Part shown: piece by piece, positions 9,844 to 16,380 of the stretch
Position numbering within the stretch: the stretch's first letter is position 1
Layout: each line of letters begins with the position of its first letter
Assembly (NCBI GenBank): GCA_035620975.1
Contig: DASPFV010000295.1
Coordinates: 1-29,515, forward strand
Origin: DASPFV01 sp035620975
GTDB taxonomy: Bacteria > Acidobacteriota > Vicinamibacteria > Vicinamibacterales > 2-12-FULL-66-21
Length of the DNA: 29,515 nucleotides
Direction: 5' to 3'
Position numbers and translations under genes: made by a program
The notes under the pieces: generated by a model
What the model saw: the letters and a program-made list of their open reading frames with translations, nothing else
Databases searched by the model: none
Told to the model about the DNA's origin: nothing

Positions 9844-10719
9844 CTACAGCGCGTTTACTGCGGCCACGATGGCGTCCGGCCCGCCGTTCACCACGAACGC
9901 GATGCGCCCGTCCCGGCCGAGGACGTAGACGATGTACGGATGCGAAATGTCGCCGGTCTTCTCGTTCCTGGCGCGGGGTACGCGCCACGCATTCAGCGTG
10001 CGTTCCACGACCTCCGGCTCGCCGGACAGGACGTGCGCCTGGCCGCCGATCTTCCACTGCTCGGCAATCGCCGGCAGGCGCGCGGGCGTGTCACGCCACG
10101 GGTCCATGGTGATGACGAGCGCGGGCGGCGGATCGCCGAGCCGCGCGCGCGCGGCCAGCACGTCCGACACGATGAGCGGGCAGATGGTCTGGCAATGCGC
10201 ATATGCGAACGCCACGAGCACGGGTCGTCCCCGGAACGTGTCCAGCGTAATCGCCTGGCCGTACTGATCCGTGAGCGCCATGGCCGGCGCCGCGTCGTTC
10301 ACACGCGTCAGCCGCGGCGCGATCTCGGCCGCGCCCGTGGAGAAGGGCTCGGACCCGGCGCTGCTCACTCGGACGACGACGCCGGCGAGGCCGGCAACCA
10401 GGGCCGCCGAGATCGCGCCGACGGCGAGCTGGCCGGCGATGCCGTCCAGGACTCTGCGGAGGCCCTGGCGCAGCTCGGTACCCCATACGGCCGCGAGCAG
10501 GCCGACCATGCCGGCCGGCTGTCCGATGAGCAGCAGCCATCCGCCGCCGTTGGGCAGCCGGTCAGCGGTCGAGCCGAAGCACACTTCCCGCGTCCGCAGC
10601 AGCCACCCCGGCGCGCCATCGTCCACCGGCCACAGCGCGAGAGCCCACCAGGCGGCGGTGATGCCGGCGATGGCGCCCAGTGCCGCTACGGCGAGCCACC
10701 CGCGCACGGAGGTCCTCAT
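9844..10719 (-). CDS. Membrane-anchored SCO/SenC-type copper chaperone with a three-helix N-terminal domain
   Basis: A 291-residue protein. The C-terminal thioredoxin-fold domain (about 137-291) carries the SCO copper site: C176 and C180 in AHCQTIC and H260 in DISHPY. SCO proteins deliver copper to the CuA centre of oxidase subunit II, or act as its thiol reductase. The N-terminal 120 residues are unusual: helices at about 8-28, 60-80 and 97-117, instead of the single anchor of ordinary SCO proteins. The first four bases overlap the end of the subunit I gene (ATGA), so the two are translationally coupled. Its presence agrees with the intact CuA site in the upstream subunit II. The catalytic domain should face the periplasm. 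Confidence 0.88.
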   Translation of the reverse strand: MRTSVRGWLAVAALGAIAGITAAWWALALWPVDDGAPGWLLRTREVCFGSTADRLPNGGGWLLLIGQPAGMVGLLAAVWGTELRQGLRRVLDGIAGQLAVGAISAALVAGLAGVVVRVSSAGSEPFSTGAAEIAPRLTRVNDAAPAMALTDQYGQAITLDTFRGRPVLVAFAYAHCQTICPLIVSDVLAARARLGDPPPALVITMDPWRDTPARLPAIAEQWKIGGQAHVLSGEPEVVERTLNAWRVPRARNEKTGDISHPYIVYVLGRDGRIAFVVNGGPDAIVAAVNAL

Positions 10720-12479
10720 CCGATGCTCCAGACGTCCGACAGAATCTTCCAGTTCACGAAGAAGTAGAGGACGAAGGCCCCGAGGAACACGAAGACCAGC
10801 ACGATCGTGCCAGGCGCCGGCCCCATCATGCCCGCGGAGGCGCCGTGCAGCGCGGCGTTGCGGGCGTCGACGTCGGGTGCGTGCACGGGTGGGTGAGTGA
10901 TTCCCGCGGGCACACCGGCGGTCGCCACGCCCCGGGTGATCTCGCCGAGCCGTTCGCCGAAGAACACCGACTTGACGGCGATGGCCACGAAGAGGAACGC
11001 GCCGGTCGCCGCGAGCAGCCCGCCGAGGGCCATCACGGCGAGAATCAGATCAACGACCGGGTTGAACTGCACGTCGTAGAGCGCCTGGCTGAAGCTGATG
11101 TCCCAGTGCCGCCGCGGGACGCCGAAGCTGCCGGCGAACGTCATCGAAAGGGTGAAGATCAGCATGCCGAGGGCGAAGAGATACGGCTGGATCTTCGCGG
11201 CCGGCCAGAACGCCACCTTCCGTTGAAAGATCAGCGGGATGAGATAGTACGTGGCGCCCATGAACGCCATCGCCGTGCCGCTCACGACTGTCGCGTGGAA
11301 GTGGCCGGGGACGCGCAGGGTGTTGTGGACGATGATGTTGATCTGCTCGGTGCCGATCGTCACGCCGGTGATACCGCCGACGAAGCCGAACACGACCAGC
11401 GAGAACACGAGCGAGCTGAACCCCGGATCTCCCCAGGGCGCGCGTCGAAGCCAGTCGAACATCCCGTTGGTGAACCCGCGCAGCCGCATCCCGAGCTCCA
11501 TGCCGGCCGGGACCGTGAAGCCATGGATCATCGAGGCGAGCACGGCCATGTACATGAAGTAGCTCGTGTTCACCACCTTCCAGGCCGGACCCATGCCGGG
11601 ATCGACCAGGAGGTGGTGCGCGGAGGCCATGGAGATGAAGAGGATGTAGAGCACGAAGGCGGACCGGCTGATCTTCTCGTTGAGCACGACCGAGCCGATC
11701 GTCAGCGCGCCGAGCATGTACCAGATGGCCACCATCGCCGCGACGTTGATCTGCTGCGACGAGTGGCCCAGTCCCCACCAGATCATCCGGTAGACCTGCG
11801 GATCCACCTCCATGAGGCCGAGCGACCACAGGTAGGTCGGGACGTAGATGATGGCGCCGTGCACGAGCGTGATGACGGCGATGATGGCGGCGGTCATGGC
11901 CCCGTAGACCACGAGCGGGAGCGACCCCTCGTAGGTGCGCTCGCGGCGCGCCACCACGAGGTTCGTGAAGAAGATGCCAACGGTCACCAGCGCCCCGACC
12001 GCGAACAGGATGACGCCGAGATAGAAGTTCGGGTCCGCCCGCAGGGGCACGTACGACGTGAAGAGCACGTCCGCGCGTCCGGACCACATCATCGCTTCCA
12101 CGAGCACCGCGCCGGCGAGCATCAGCGCGAAGCCGGCCCACGAGGTCCGCGGCGCGCAGTTGCGCGCGTTGAGCAGCACGGTGCTCGCGAAGAACAGCAC
12201 GGCCATCTCGAAGAAGATGATGAAGAAGATCAGCATGCTCATGCCGTGCACGCCGAGGATGCGGTAGAACCAGACGGCGGGCAACAGGTGCACCGCCTGC
12301 CATCGCGTGAGCACCAGCAGCACGGCCGCGATGGCCCCGATGAGGAGCGAGACGACGGAGAGCACGGCGTGAACCTTGATCAGGCGCTCGGCTCCCAGGT
12401 GAATGCGGCGCGCGGTCGCCGGGCAGACGCGGAACCCGGGCGGCGCGGCGGCGGCCGTGGCCCCGGCAGCGGGTGTCAT
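10716..12479 (-). CDS. Heme-copper oxidase superfamily subunit I, B-family-like, lacking the active-site tyrosine (candidate NO reductase)
   Basis: A 587-residue polytopic protein with about 13 helices. H78 (GVHGM) and H395 should bind the low-spin heme and H393 the high-spin heme, both within VHNTLRVPGHFH (384-395), a B-family (ba3-like) signature. H239, H288 and H289 (SAHHLLVDPG) are the expected CuB or non-heme metal ligands. In oxygen reductases of families A and B, the helix-VI motif is HxxxY, whose Tyr is cross-linked to His; here it reads HSSQQ (239-243), with glutamine at that place. No compensating cbb3-type tyrosine is seen after HH in helix VII. Loss of this Tyr is a property of NO-reductase-like members. 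The ATG at 12477-12479 has a GGAGG ahead and overlaps the stop of subunit II by four bases; the longer upstream reading is spurious. It may reduce NO, or O2 by an unusual mechanism. Confidence 0.88.
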   Translation of the reverse strand: MTPAAGATAAAAPPGFRVCPATARRIHLGAERLIKVHAVLSVVSLLIGAIAAVLLVLTRWQAVHLLPAVWFYRILGVHGMSMLIFFIIFFEMAVLFFASTVLLNARNCAPRTSWAGFALMLAGAVLVEAMMWSGRADVLFTSYVPLRADPNFYLGVILFAVGALVTVGIFFTNLVVARRERTYEGSLPLVVYGAMTAAIIAVITLVHGAIIYVPTYLWSLGLMEVDPQVYRMIWWGLGHSSQQINVAAMVAIWYMLGALTIGSVVLNEKISRSAFVLYILFISMASAHHLLVDPGMGPAWKVVNTSYFMYMAVLASMIHGFTVPAGMELGMRLRGFTNGMFDWLRRAPWGDPGFSSLVFSLVVFGFVGGITGVTIGTEQINIIVHNTLRVPGHFHATVVSGTAMAFMGATYYLIPLIFQRKVAFWPAAKIQPYLFALGMLIFTLSMTFAGSFGVPRRHWDISFSQALYDVQFNPVVDLILAVMALGGLLAATGAFLFVAIAVKSVFFGERLGEITRGVATAGVPAGITHPPVHAPDVDARNAALHGASAGMMGPAPGTIVLVFVFLGAFVLYFFVNWKILSDVWSIG

Positions 12480-13057
12480 CGCTCGCCTCCTGTCGCGGCA
12501 GCCGATCGCGGCGCGTCCTCGACGATGACCCGCCCGACCATCACGTGGTGGCCGATGCCGCAGAACTCGTTGCAGATGATCCGGAAGTCCCCCGCGACGT
12601 TGGGCTTCACCCGGAGGCCGTAGTCGTAGCCGGGCACGATCTGGAAGTTGACGTTGATCGGATACAGCGAGAACCCGTGGTTCACGTCGAGCGAGGAGAG
12701 GTGCAGCGTGTACTCGACGTCCTTCTGCAGCTTCACGATCGGAAACCACTGGAACGAGACGGCCGCCAGATAGACATCCGCCCCGGGCGGCGGGGTGACG
12801 ATCGGCATGCCGCGATCCTCGCCCGTCTGATACTGGGTGATGAACTCGGCCACCCGCGCACCGAACGCCTGGGCCGTCGTCCGCGTGCGGATGCCGGACG
12901 GGTTCTGCCCGCCCTTCCAGTGCCAGAGCGGCATCATCGCGAACAGAACCATGCACCAGGCGAACGCGATGCCCACCCACAGCTTCTCGGACTTGTGGGC
13001 AGGCTTCCACCAGATGCCCTGCGGAGCGTCGAGGCCGGTATGCGTCTGGATCTGCAT
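12476..13057 (-). CDS. Heme-copper oxidase subunit II with intact CuA site
   Basis: A 193-residue protein with one transmembrane helix (about 26-45) and a periplasmic cupredoxin domain (about 92-180). The dinuclear CuA ligands are all present: H127, then C162, E164 (main-chain ligand), C166, H170 and M173 in CNEFCGIGHHVM. It should accept electrons from a cytochrome c or similar carrier and pass them to subunit I. The single helix and short length resemble B-family (ba3-type) subunit II more than the two-helix A-type. The ATG at 13055-13057 is 8 bp after the small-subunit stop, with GAGG upstream, and the gene ends in an ATGA overlap with subunit I. An intact CuA site in an enzyme lacking the catalytic Tyr is notable. 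Confidence 0.9.
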   Translation of the reverse strand: MQIQTHTGLDAPQGIWWKPAHKSEKLWVGIAFAWCMVLFAMMPLWHWKGGQNPSGIRTRTTAQAFGARVAEFITQYQTGEDRGMPIVTPPPGADVYLAAVSFQWFPIVKLQKDVEYTLHLSSLDVNHGFSLYPINVNFQIVPGYDYGLRVKPNVAGDFRIICNEFCGIGHHVMVGRVIVEDAPRSAAATGGER

Positions 13058-13065
13058 GGCGATCC

Positions 13066-13236
13066 TCACGGCAGCCGGCCGGCCGGGAGCGTCAGGATCT
13101 CCCAGAGTCCCCAGCCGGTATAGAGGACGAACATGACCAGCAGCCCGGCGCCGAGCAGCAGGAAGACGTTGTCGAACAGCCGCTGCCCGAGCGGCACGGG
13201 CGCCTGTGGTGGAGGAGCCTGAGAGGTCGGTGTCAT
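13066..13236 (-). CDS. Small one-helix oxidase-associated protein (56 residues)
   Basis: A small gene found by reading the 5' end of the operon. The product begins MTPTSQAPPPQAPV, with a proline-rich N-terminus, followed by one hydrophobic helix (about 23-48) and a short tail PAGRLP. A GGGAG ribosome binding site lies about 7 bases before the ATG at 13234-13236, and the stop is 8 bp before subunit II. By position and topology it resembles the tiny subunit IIa of ba3 oxidases or the CcoQ-like assembly peptides, but no sequence family is recognised. It is the first gene of the operon. Confidence 0.72.
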   Translation of the reverse strand: MTPTSQAPPPQAPVPLGQRLFDNVFLLLGAGLLVMFVLYTGWGLWEILTLPAGRLP

Positions 13237-13289
13237 TGCGCTCCCTGCCTGGAAGGAGGAACGGAACTGCCCGATGCCCCGAGCTTAAC

Positions 13290-13306
13290 CCCCTGGTCCG
13301 CAGGGG
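13290..13306. other. Small perfect stem-loop in the divergent promoter
   Basis: CCCCTG (13290-13295), loop GTCCG, CAGGGG (13301-13306). It lies next to the ATATGA dyad in the spacer between the oxidase operon and the cytochrome b fusion gene, and could be an additional operator or a leader hairpin. Confidence 0.45.
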
Positions 13307-13307
13307 C

Positions 13308-13325
13308 ATATGATCGCCGTCATAT
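13308..13325. promoter_or_regulatory. Dyad operator ATATGA-N6-TCATAT (CRP/FNR-family geometry)
   Basis: A perfect 6+6 inverted repeat with a 6-bp spacer sits in the 128-bp divergent spacer, in the layout of TGTGA-N6-TCACA sites of the CRP/FNR superfamily. On the minus strand, a weak -10-like TTAAGC (13288-13283) would put the dyad centre about 40-41 bases upstream of the start, the class II activator position. On the plus strand TATGAT (13309-13314) is itself -10-like. One regulator could thus govern both units. Confidence 0.5.
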
Positions 13326-13364
13326 CCGCCGGCGGCCGGTTCGTCGGAAGATCGCGACAGCTCA

Positions 13365-14927
13365 ATGGCAGCCGTCGCACGGGCGTCCGAGCGGCTGGCG
13401 CTTCGCCTGCTGGCCGCGGCGGATGCGCTCGCCAACCGGCTGTATTCACAGCCCCTCAATCCTCTGTACCAGAGCGGCACGATCGTCGTGGCGCTCTACC
13501 TCGTGCTCGTCGTGACCGGGCTGTGGCTCACGCTCTTCTACCGCATCGGTGCCCCGTGGGAGTCCGTCTCGCGCGTGACCGCCGATCCCTGGGCCGGCAA
13601 CTGGGTGCGCGGGTTGCATCGCTACGCCAGCGACCTGGCCGTGGTGGCCACCGCCGTGCATGCGCTGCGCATGTTCGCCCAGGGGCGCAGCTGGGGTCCG
13701 CGGACGCTCGCCTGGGTGAGCGGCTGCATCCTGCTGTTGCTGCTGTTCGTCTGCGGCTGGACCGGATACGTGATGGTGTGGGACACCTTCGGGCAGCACC
13801 TCGCACGCGAGGGAGCGCGCATGATCGACACGCTGCCGGTGCTCTCGGAGCCCACGGCCAGGGCGTTCACCGGCGAGCAGCCGCCGCCAAGGGTGTTCTT
13901 CTTCCTCAATCTCTTCGCCCACATCGCGATTCCGCTCGCCATGGGCGTCGTCTTCTGGCTCCACCTCAAGCGCCTCGCACGTCCGGGTCTGCTGCCGCCG
14001 CGGACGCTGCTGTGGGTGGTGACGGGCGCGCTCGCGGCCGGCGCGATCGTGTGGCCCGTCGAGATGGCCCCGCGCGCCGATCCGTTCGTGCTGCCCGCGG
14101 AGATGCCCGCCGATCCCTTCTTTGCGTTCTGGGTGCCGGTGGGTCGCAGGTTGAGTGCGGGAGGCGCGCTGCTGCTCGCGGTGGTCGCGGGCGTCGCGCT
14201 GCTCGTCGTGCCCTGGGTCATGAAGCCACCGCGAGCGCGCGTGCCGCTCCCCTCGGTCGTGGACGAAGACCTCTGCGTGGGGTGCGTCCAGTGTTCGATC
14301 GACTGTCCGTACGGCGCGATCACCATGGTCGAGCGAACCAGCCGCCGCTCGGACCTGGTCGCCCGCGTCGACCCGGGGCTCTGCGTGAGCTGCGGCATCT
14401 GTGCGGGATCCTGTTCGCCGATGGGCGTCGGCCCGCCAGGTCGAACGGGCCGGGACCAGATGGCCTCCGTCCGTGAGTTCCTGGCCTCGCCCGATCGCCG
14501 GCCCGGCGAGGTCGTCGTCGCCTGTTGCGACCACGGTGCCGGCCGGGCGGAAGCGAGAGCCGCCGGCGCGGCGATCTTCCCCGTGGACTGTGCCGGCAAC
14601 CTGCACACGTCGATCGTGGAGCTGCTCATCCGTTCGGGTGCCGGCGGCGTGCTGATCGTGGCCTGCCCGCCTCGCGACTGCGTACACCGGGAGGGCCCGC
14701 GATGGCTGCACGAACGGCTGTATCACGGGCGCGAGGCCGAGCTGCAGGCCAGGGTCGATCGTGCGCGGGTGCGCGTGGCTCACGCCAGCGCGGGCGAGAG
14801 GGGGGTGGCAATGGCCGCGATTCGGGCGTTCACGGCCGATGTCGCGCGCCTGGGCCGGTCAGTCGAGCGCGACGACGCCGACGTGGAGACTGGATGCGAG
14901 CCGAAACTCGCGGCGGGCAGACGATGA
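13365..14927 (+). CDS. Fusion of cytochrome b, 2x[4Fe-4S] ferredoxin and MvhD-like iron-sulfur domain
   Basis: A 520-residue membrane protein. Residues 30-290 form a cytochrome b/b6-type N-terminal domain with two histidine pairs, H85/H99 and H186/H200, each spaced by 13 residues, for two b hemes, plus extra helices near 213-230 and 265-285. Residues 300-352 are a bacterial ferredoxin with C304/C307/C310/C314 and C340/C343/C346/C350. Residues 380-460 resemble the delta subunit of methyl-viologen-reducing hydrogenase (MvhD), with C387, C388, C409, C434 and C439 and the motif GGVLIVACPPRDC. The protein should move electrons between quinone, b hemes and Fe-S clusters at the cytoplasmic face. It is divergent from the heme-copper operon and shares its control region, so it probably works with it. 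The ATG at 13365 is preceded by GGAAG. The redox partner is unknown. Confidence 0.85.
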   Translation: MAAVARASERLALRLLAAADALANRLYSQPLNPLYQSGTIVVALYLVLVVTGLWLTLFYRIGAPWESVSRVTADPWAGNWVRGLHRYASDLAVVATAVHALRMFAQGRSWGPRTLAWVSGCILLLLLFVCGWTGYVMVWDTFGQHLAREGARMIDTLPVLSEPTARAFTGEQPPPRVFFFLNLFAHIAIPLAMGVVFWLHLKRLARPGLLPPRTLLWVVTGALAAGAIVWPVEMAPRADPFVLPAEMPADPFFAFWVPVGRRLSAGGALLLAVVAGVALLVVPWVMKPPRARVPLPSVVDEDLCVGCVQCSIDCPYGAITMVERTSRRSDLVARVDPGLCVSCGICAGSCSPMGVGPPGRTGRDQMASVREFLASPDRRPGEVVVACCDHGAGRAEARAAGAAIFPVDCAGNLHTSIVELLIRSGAGGVLIVACPPRDCVHREGPRWLHERLYHGREAELQARVDRARVRVAHASAGERGVAMAAIRAFTADVARLGRSVERDDADVETGCEPKLAAGRR

Positions 14928-15529
14928 GTATGGTCGTTCGCCTTCTGGGCACGCTGCTGGCAGTGACGGCGCTGGCAGGCCTGATCCGGTGCTCGAGCGC
15001 CACCATGACCGCATATCCGTCGTCCGACGGCCTGCTGCGGCTGGCCTGGAGCGCGCGGCCCGAACGCATCGAGGACTGCCGGCCCCGGACCGAGGAAGAG
15101 CTCGCGAAGCTGCCGCCGCACATGCGCCTGCCGGTCGCGTGCGAGGGGACCACCGCGGAGTACCGACTGCAGGTCCGGATCGGGGACGGCCCGGCCCTCG
15201 ATCGGGTCGTGCACGGCGGTGGCCTGAGGCGTGATCGACGCCTTTACGTGTTCGAGGAGCTGCCCGTGGCGCCGGGCGCGACGTCCGTCGAGGTCACCTT
15301 CGATCGCCTGGGGTCCCCGGCAGGCGGGGGGCCTTCCTCGAGCGCGCCGCGCGGCGCAGCGAACGCTCCGAAGCCTGTGCCATCCCGGCCGGATGTCGCG
15401 GCTGTGCCTCCGCACCTCGCGCTGCGCCGGCAGCTCCAGTTCTCGCCGCGCTCCGTGATCCTCGTCACGTTCGATCCGGACCGGCGCGAGCTCGTCGTGC
15501 TCGACGGCGGGAGTGGCCCCTCGCGGTGA
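14924..15529 (+). CDS. Membrane-anchored periplasmic protein coupled to the cytochrome b fusion, function unknown
   Basis: A 201-residue protein starting in an ATGA overlap with the cytochrome b fusion gene (a second Met is at residue 3). An N-terminal hydrophobic segment (about 5-22) is followed by CSS; LIRC is a poor lipobox, so an uncleaved anchor or an atypical lipoprotein are both possible. The region 30-130 looks like a beta-rich domain with two cysteines (C52, C73) that could pair. Residues 130-165 are a Gly/Pro/Ala/Ser-rich linker, and 168-194 a last short beta segment. I do not recognise the family. The four-base overlap argues that it is made in step with the fusion protein and belongs to the same complex or assembly pathway. 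Confidence 0.75.
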   Translation: MSMVVRLLGTLLAVTALAGLIRCSSATMTAYPSSDGLLRLAWSARPERIEDCRPRTEEELAKLPPHMRLPVACEGTTAEYRLQVRIGDGPALDRVVHGGGLRRDRRLYVFEELPVAPGATSVEVTFDRLGSPAGGGPSSSAPRGAANAPKPVPSRPDVAAVPPHLALRRQLQFSPRSVILVTFDPDRRELVVLDGGSGPSR

Positions 15530-15536
15530 CCCTGGC

Positions 15537-15812
15537 TCATCCCGCCTGAGCGTAGCGTGCCCGTGCGCGCTCGCGGGCCTTGCGGGCCTCTTCGTCCCGG
15601 TTCTTCGGCGGCGCGCTGATCGTCAGCGACCGTACGAGGCGCCGGGCCGCGGCCGTGACGTCTTCGACGGCCTGGTCGAAGACCTCCTCGTTGGCCCGGG
15701 ACGGCTTGTTCATCCCGCTCAGTTTCCGCACGAACTGCAGAGCCGAGGCGCGGATTTCCTCGTCGGTGGCCGGCGGCGCGAAGTTCGCCAGCGTCTTGAT
15801 ATTTCGACACAT
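15537..15812 (-). CDS. DUF2277 protein
   Basis: A 91-residue soluble protein beginning MCRNIKTLANFAPPATDEEI, the hallmark N-terminus of DUF2277, a family found in Actinobacteria, Acidobacteria and related soil bacteria. The N-terminal half is helical with conserved Cys2. The C-terminal third (APPKNRDEEARKARERARAR) is strongly basic and probably disordered or nucleic-acid binding. The function is unknown. It is convergent with the cytochrome b-linked gene, 7 bp between stops. The ATG at 15810-15812 is fixed by the family start. Confidence 0.9.
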   Translation of the reverse strand: MCRNIKTLANFAPPATDEEIRASALQFVRKLSGMNKPSRANEEVFDQAVEDVTAAARRLVRSLTISAPPKNRDEEARKARERARARYAQAG

Positions 15813-15845
15813 GGAACCATTATGTCGGTTTCTGGATGGATTGCC

Positions 15846-15857
15846 GGTTCAAGGTTC
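15846..15857. repeat. GAACC-type repeat copy at a stop codon
   Basis: GGTTCAAGGTTC on the plus strand supplies the final codons (NEP) and TGA of the minus-strand membrane protein gene. It is the same unit as at 8585-8605 and 16322-16380. Confidence 0.6.
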
Positions 15858-16277
15858 ATTGCCAGCAGTCGGGGGCTGGCGGTTCAGCAGGCCCAGGACG
15901 AGGCCCAGGGCCGTGATGGGCGGGCCTTCGGCGGCAGTCCAGTAGGCGGGCATGCCGGCGTGCAGATCGATCGCCAGCATCATCAGGCCGAACGAGATGT
16001 TGACGACGACCACGAACCAGACGAGCGGCCGGAAGCGCACGGGATCGGTCGAGATGAGCAGCAGGAGCGCGCCGTGGAACCCGTAGAGCGCCGCGATCGA
16101 TCGGGCGAGGTACTCGACCACCGGGGCCCGCGGAAACGCACCGAGGCCCAACCACTCGTGCGTGGAGGCCATCCAGTCGACGGGAAGCAGCATGGCCAGG
16201 AAGGCGCTGACCGTGATGGCCCCGGACAGTCGCAGCAGGAAGACGATCAGTCGAAGGCGTGTTGCGGCGCTCGGCAC
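15849..16277 (-). CDS. Four-helix membrane protein, function unknown
   Basis: A 142-residue protein with hydrophobic segments at about 8-32, 57-75, 85-102 and 118-132. I place the start at GTG (16275-16277) because residues upstream in the same frame are encoded by the GAACC repeat array and read as low-complexity (GSGF units). Short motifs such as STHEWLGLG, YLARSIAALYGFHGALLLL and STDPVRF recur in small hypothetical membrane proteins of environmental bacteria as far as I recall, but no function is known. It lies downstream of mreB on the same strand, separated by the repeat array. Confidence 0.72.
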   Translation of the reverse strand: MPSAATRLRLIVFLLRLSGAITVSAFLAMLLPVDWMASTHEWLGLGAFPRAPVVEYLARSIAALYGFHGALLLLISTDPVRFRPLVWFVVVVNISFGLMMLAIDLHAGMPAYWTAAEGPPITALGLVLGLLNRQPPTAGNEP

Positions 16278-16321
16278 GCCGACATCATATCGGCGTCTGG
16301 TCGAACCAGGACCGCAGACCC

Positions 16322-16380
16322 GGAACCCTGAACCTGGAACCAGGAACCCTGAACCCTGAACCCTGAACCCCGCAGGTTCA
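16322..16380. repeat. GAACCCT tandem repeat array
   Basis: About seven GGAACC or TGAACC units, three of them perfect 7-bp tandem repeats (CCCTGAA), lie between mreB and the downstream membrane protein gene. The right end contains the TGA of mreB (16378-16380). Minor copies occur at 8585-8605 and 15846-15857. It is an intergenic microsatellite-like family, not a gene. Confidence 0.85.

Noticed and set aside
10716..12479. Annotation as an ordinary A-type cytochrome c oxidase subunit I
   Set aside because: The HPEVY motif is absent, the helix-X motif is of B-family type, and the Tyr is replaced by Gln.
8857..12623. Long plus-strand open frames opposite the oxidase operon
   Set aside because: The minus-strand genes there carry all heme and copper ligands; the plus-strand products are His/Arg/Asp-rich without any domain.
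14525..14923. Extended N-terminus for the gene starting at 14924
   Set aside because: The upstream in-frame region is inside the MvhD-like coding sequence in another frame. The hydrophobic anchor starts right after the ATGA overlap.
16322..16380. Telomere-like repeat or replicon end
   Set aside because: The CCCTGAA array is short, lies between two normal genes on the same strand and has lesser copies elsewhere in the window.
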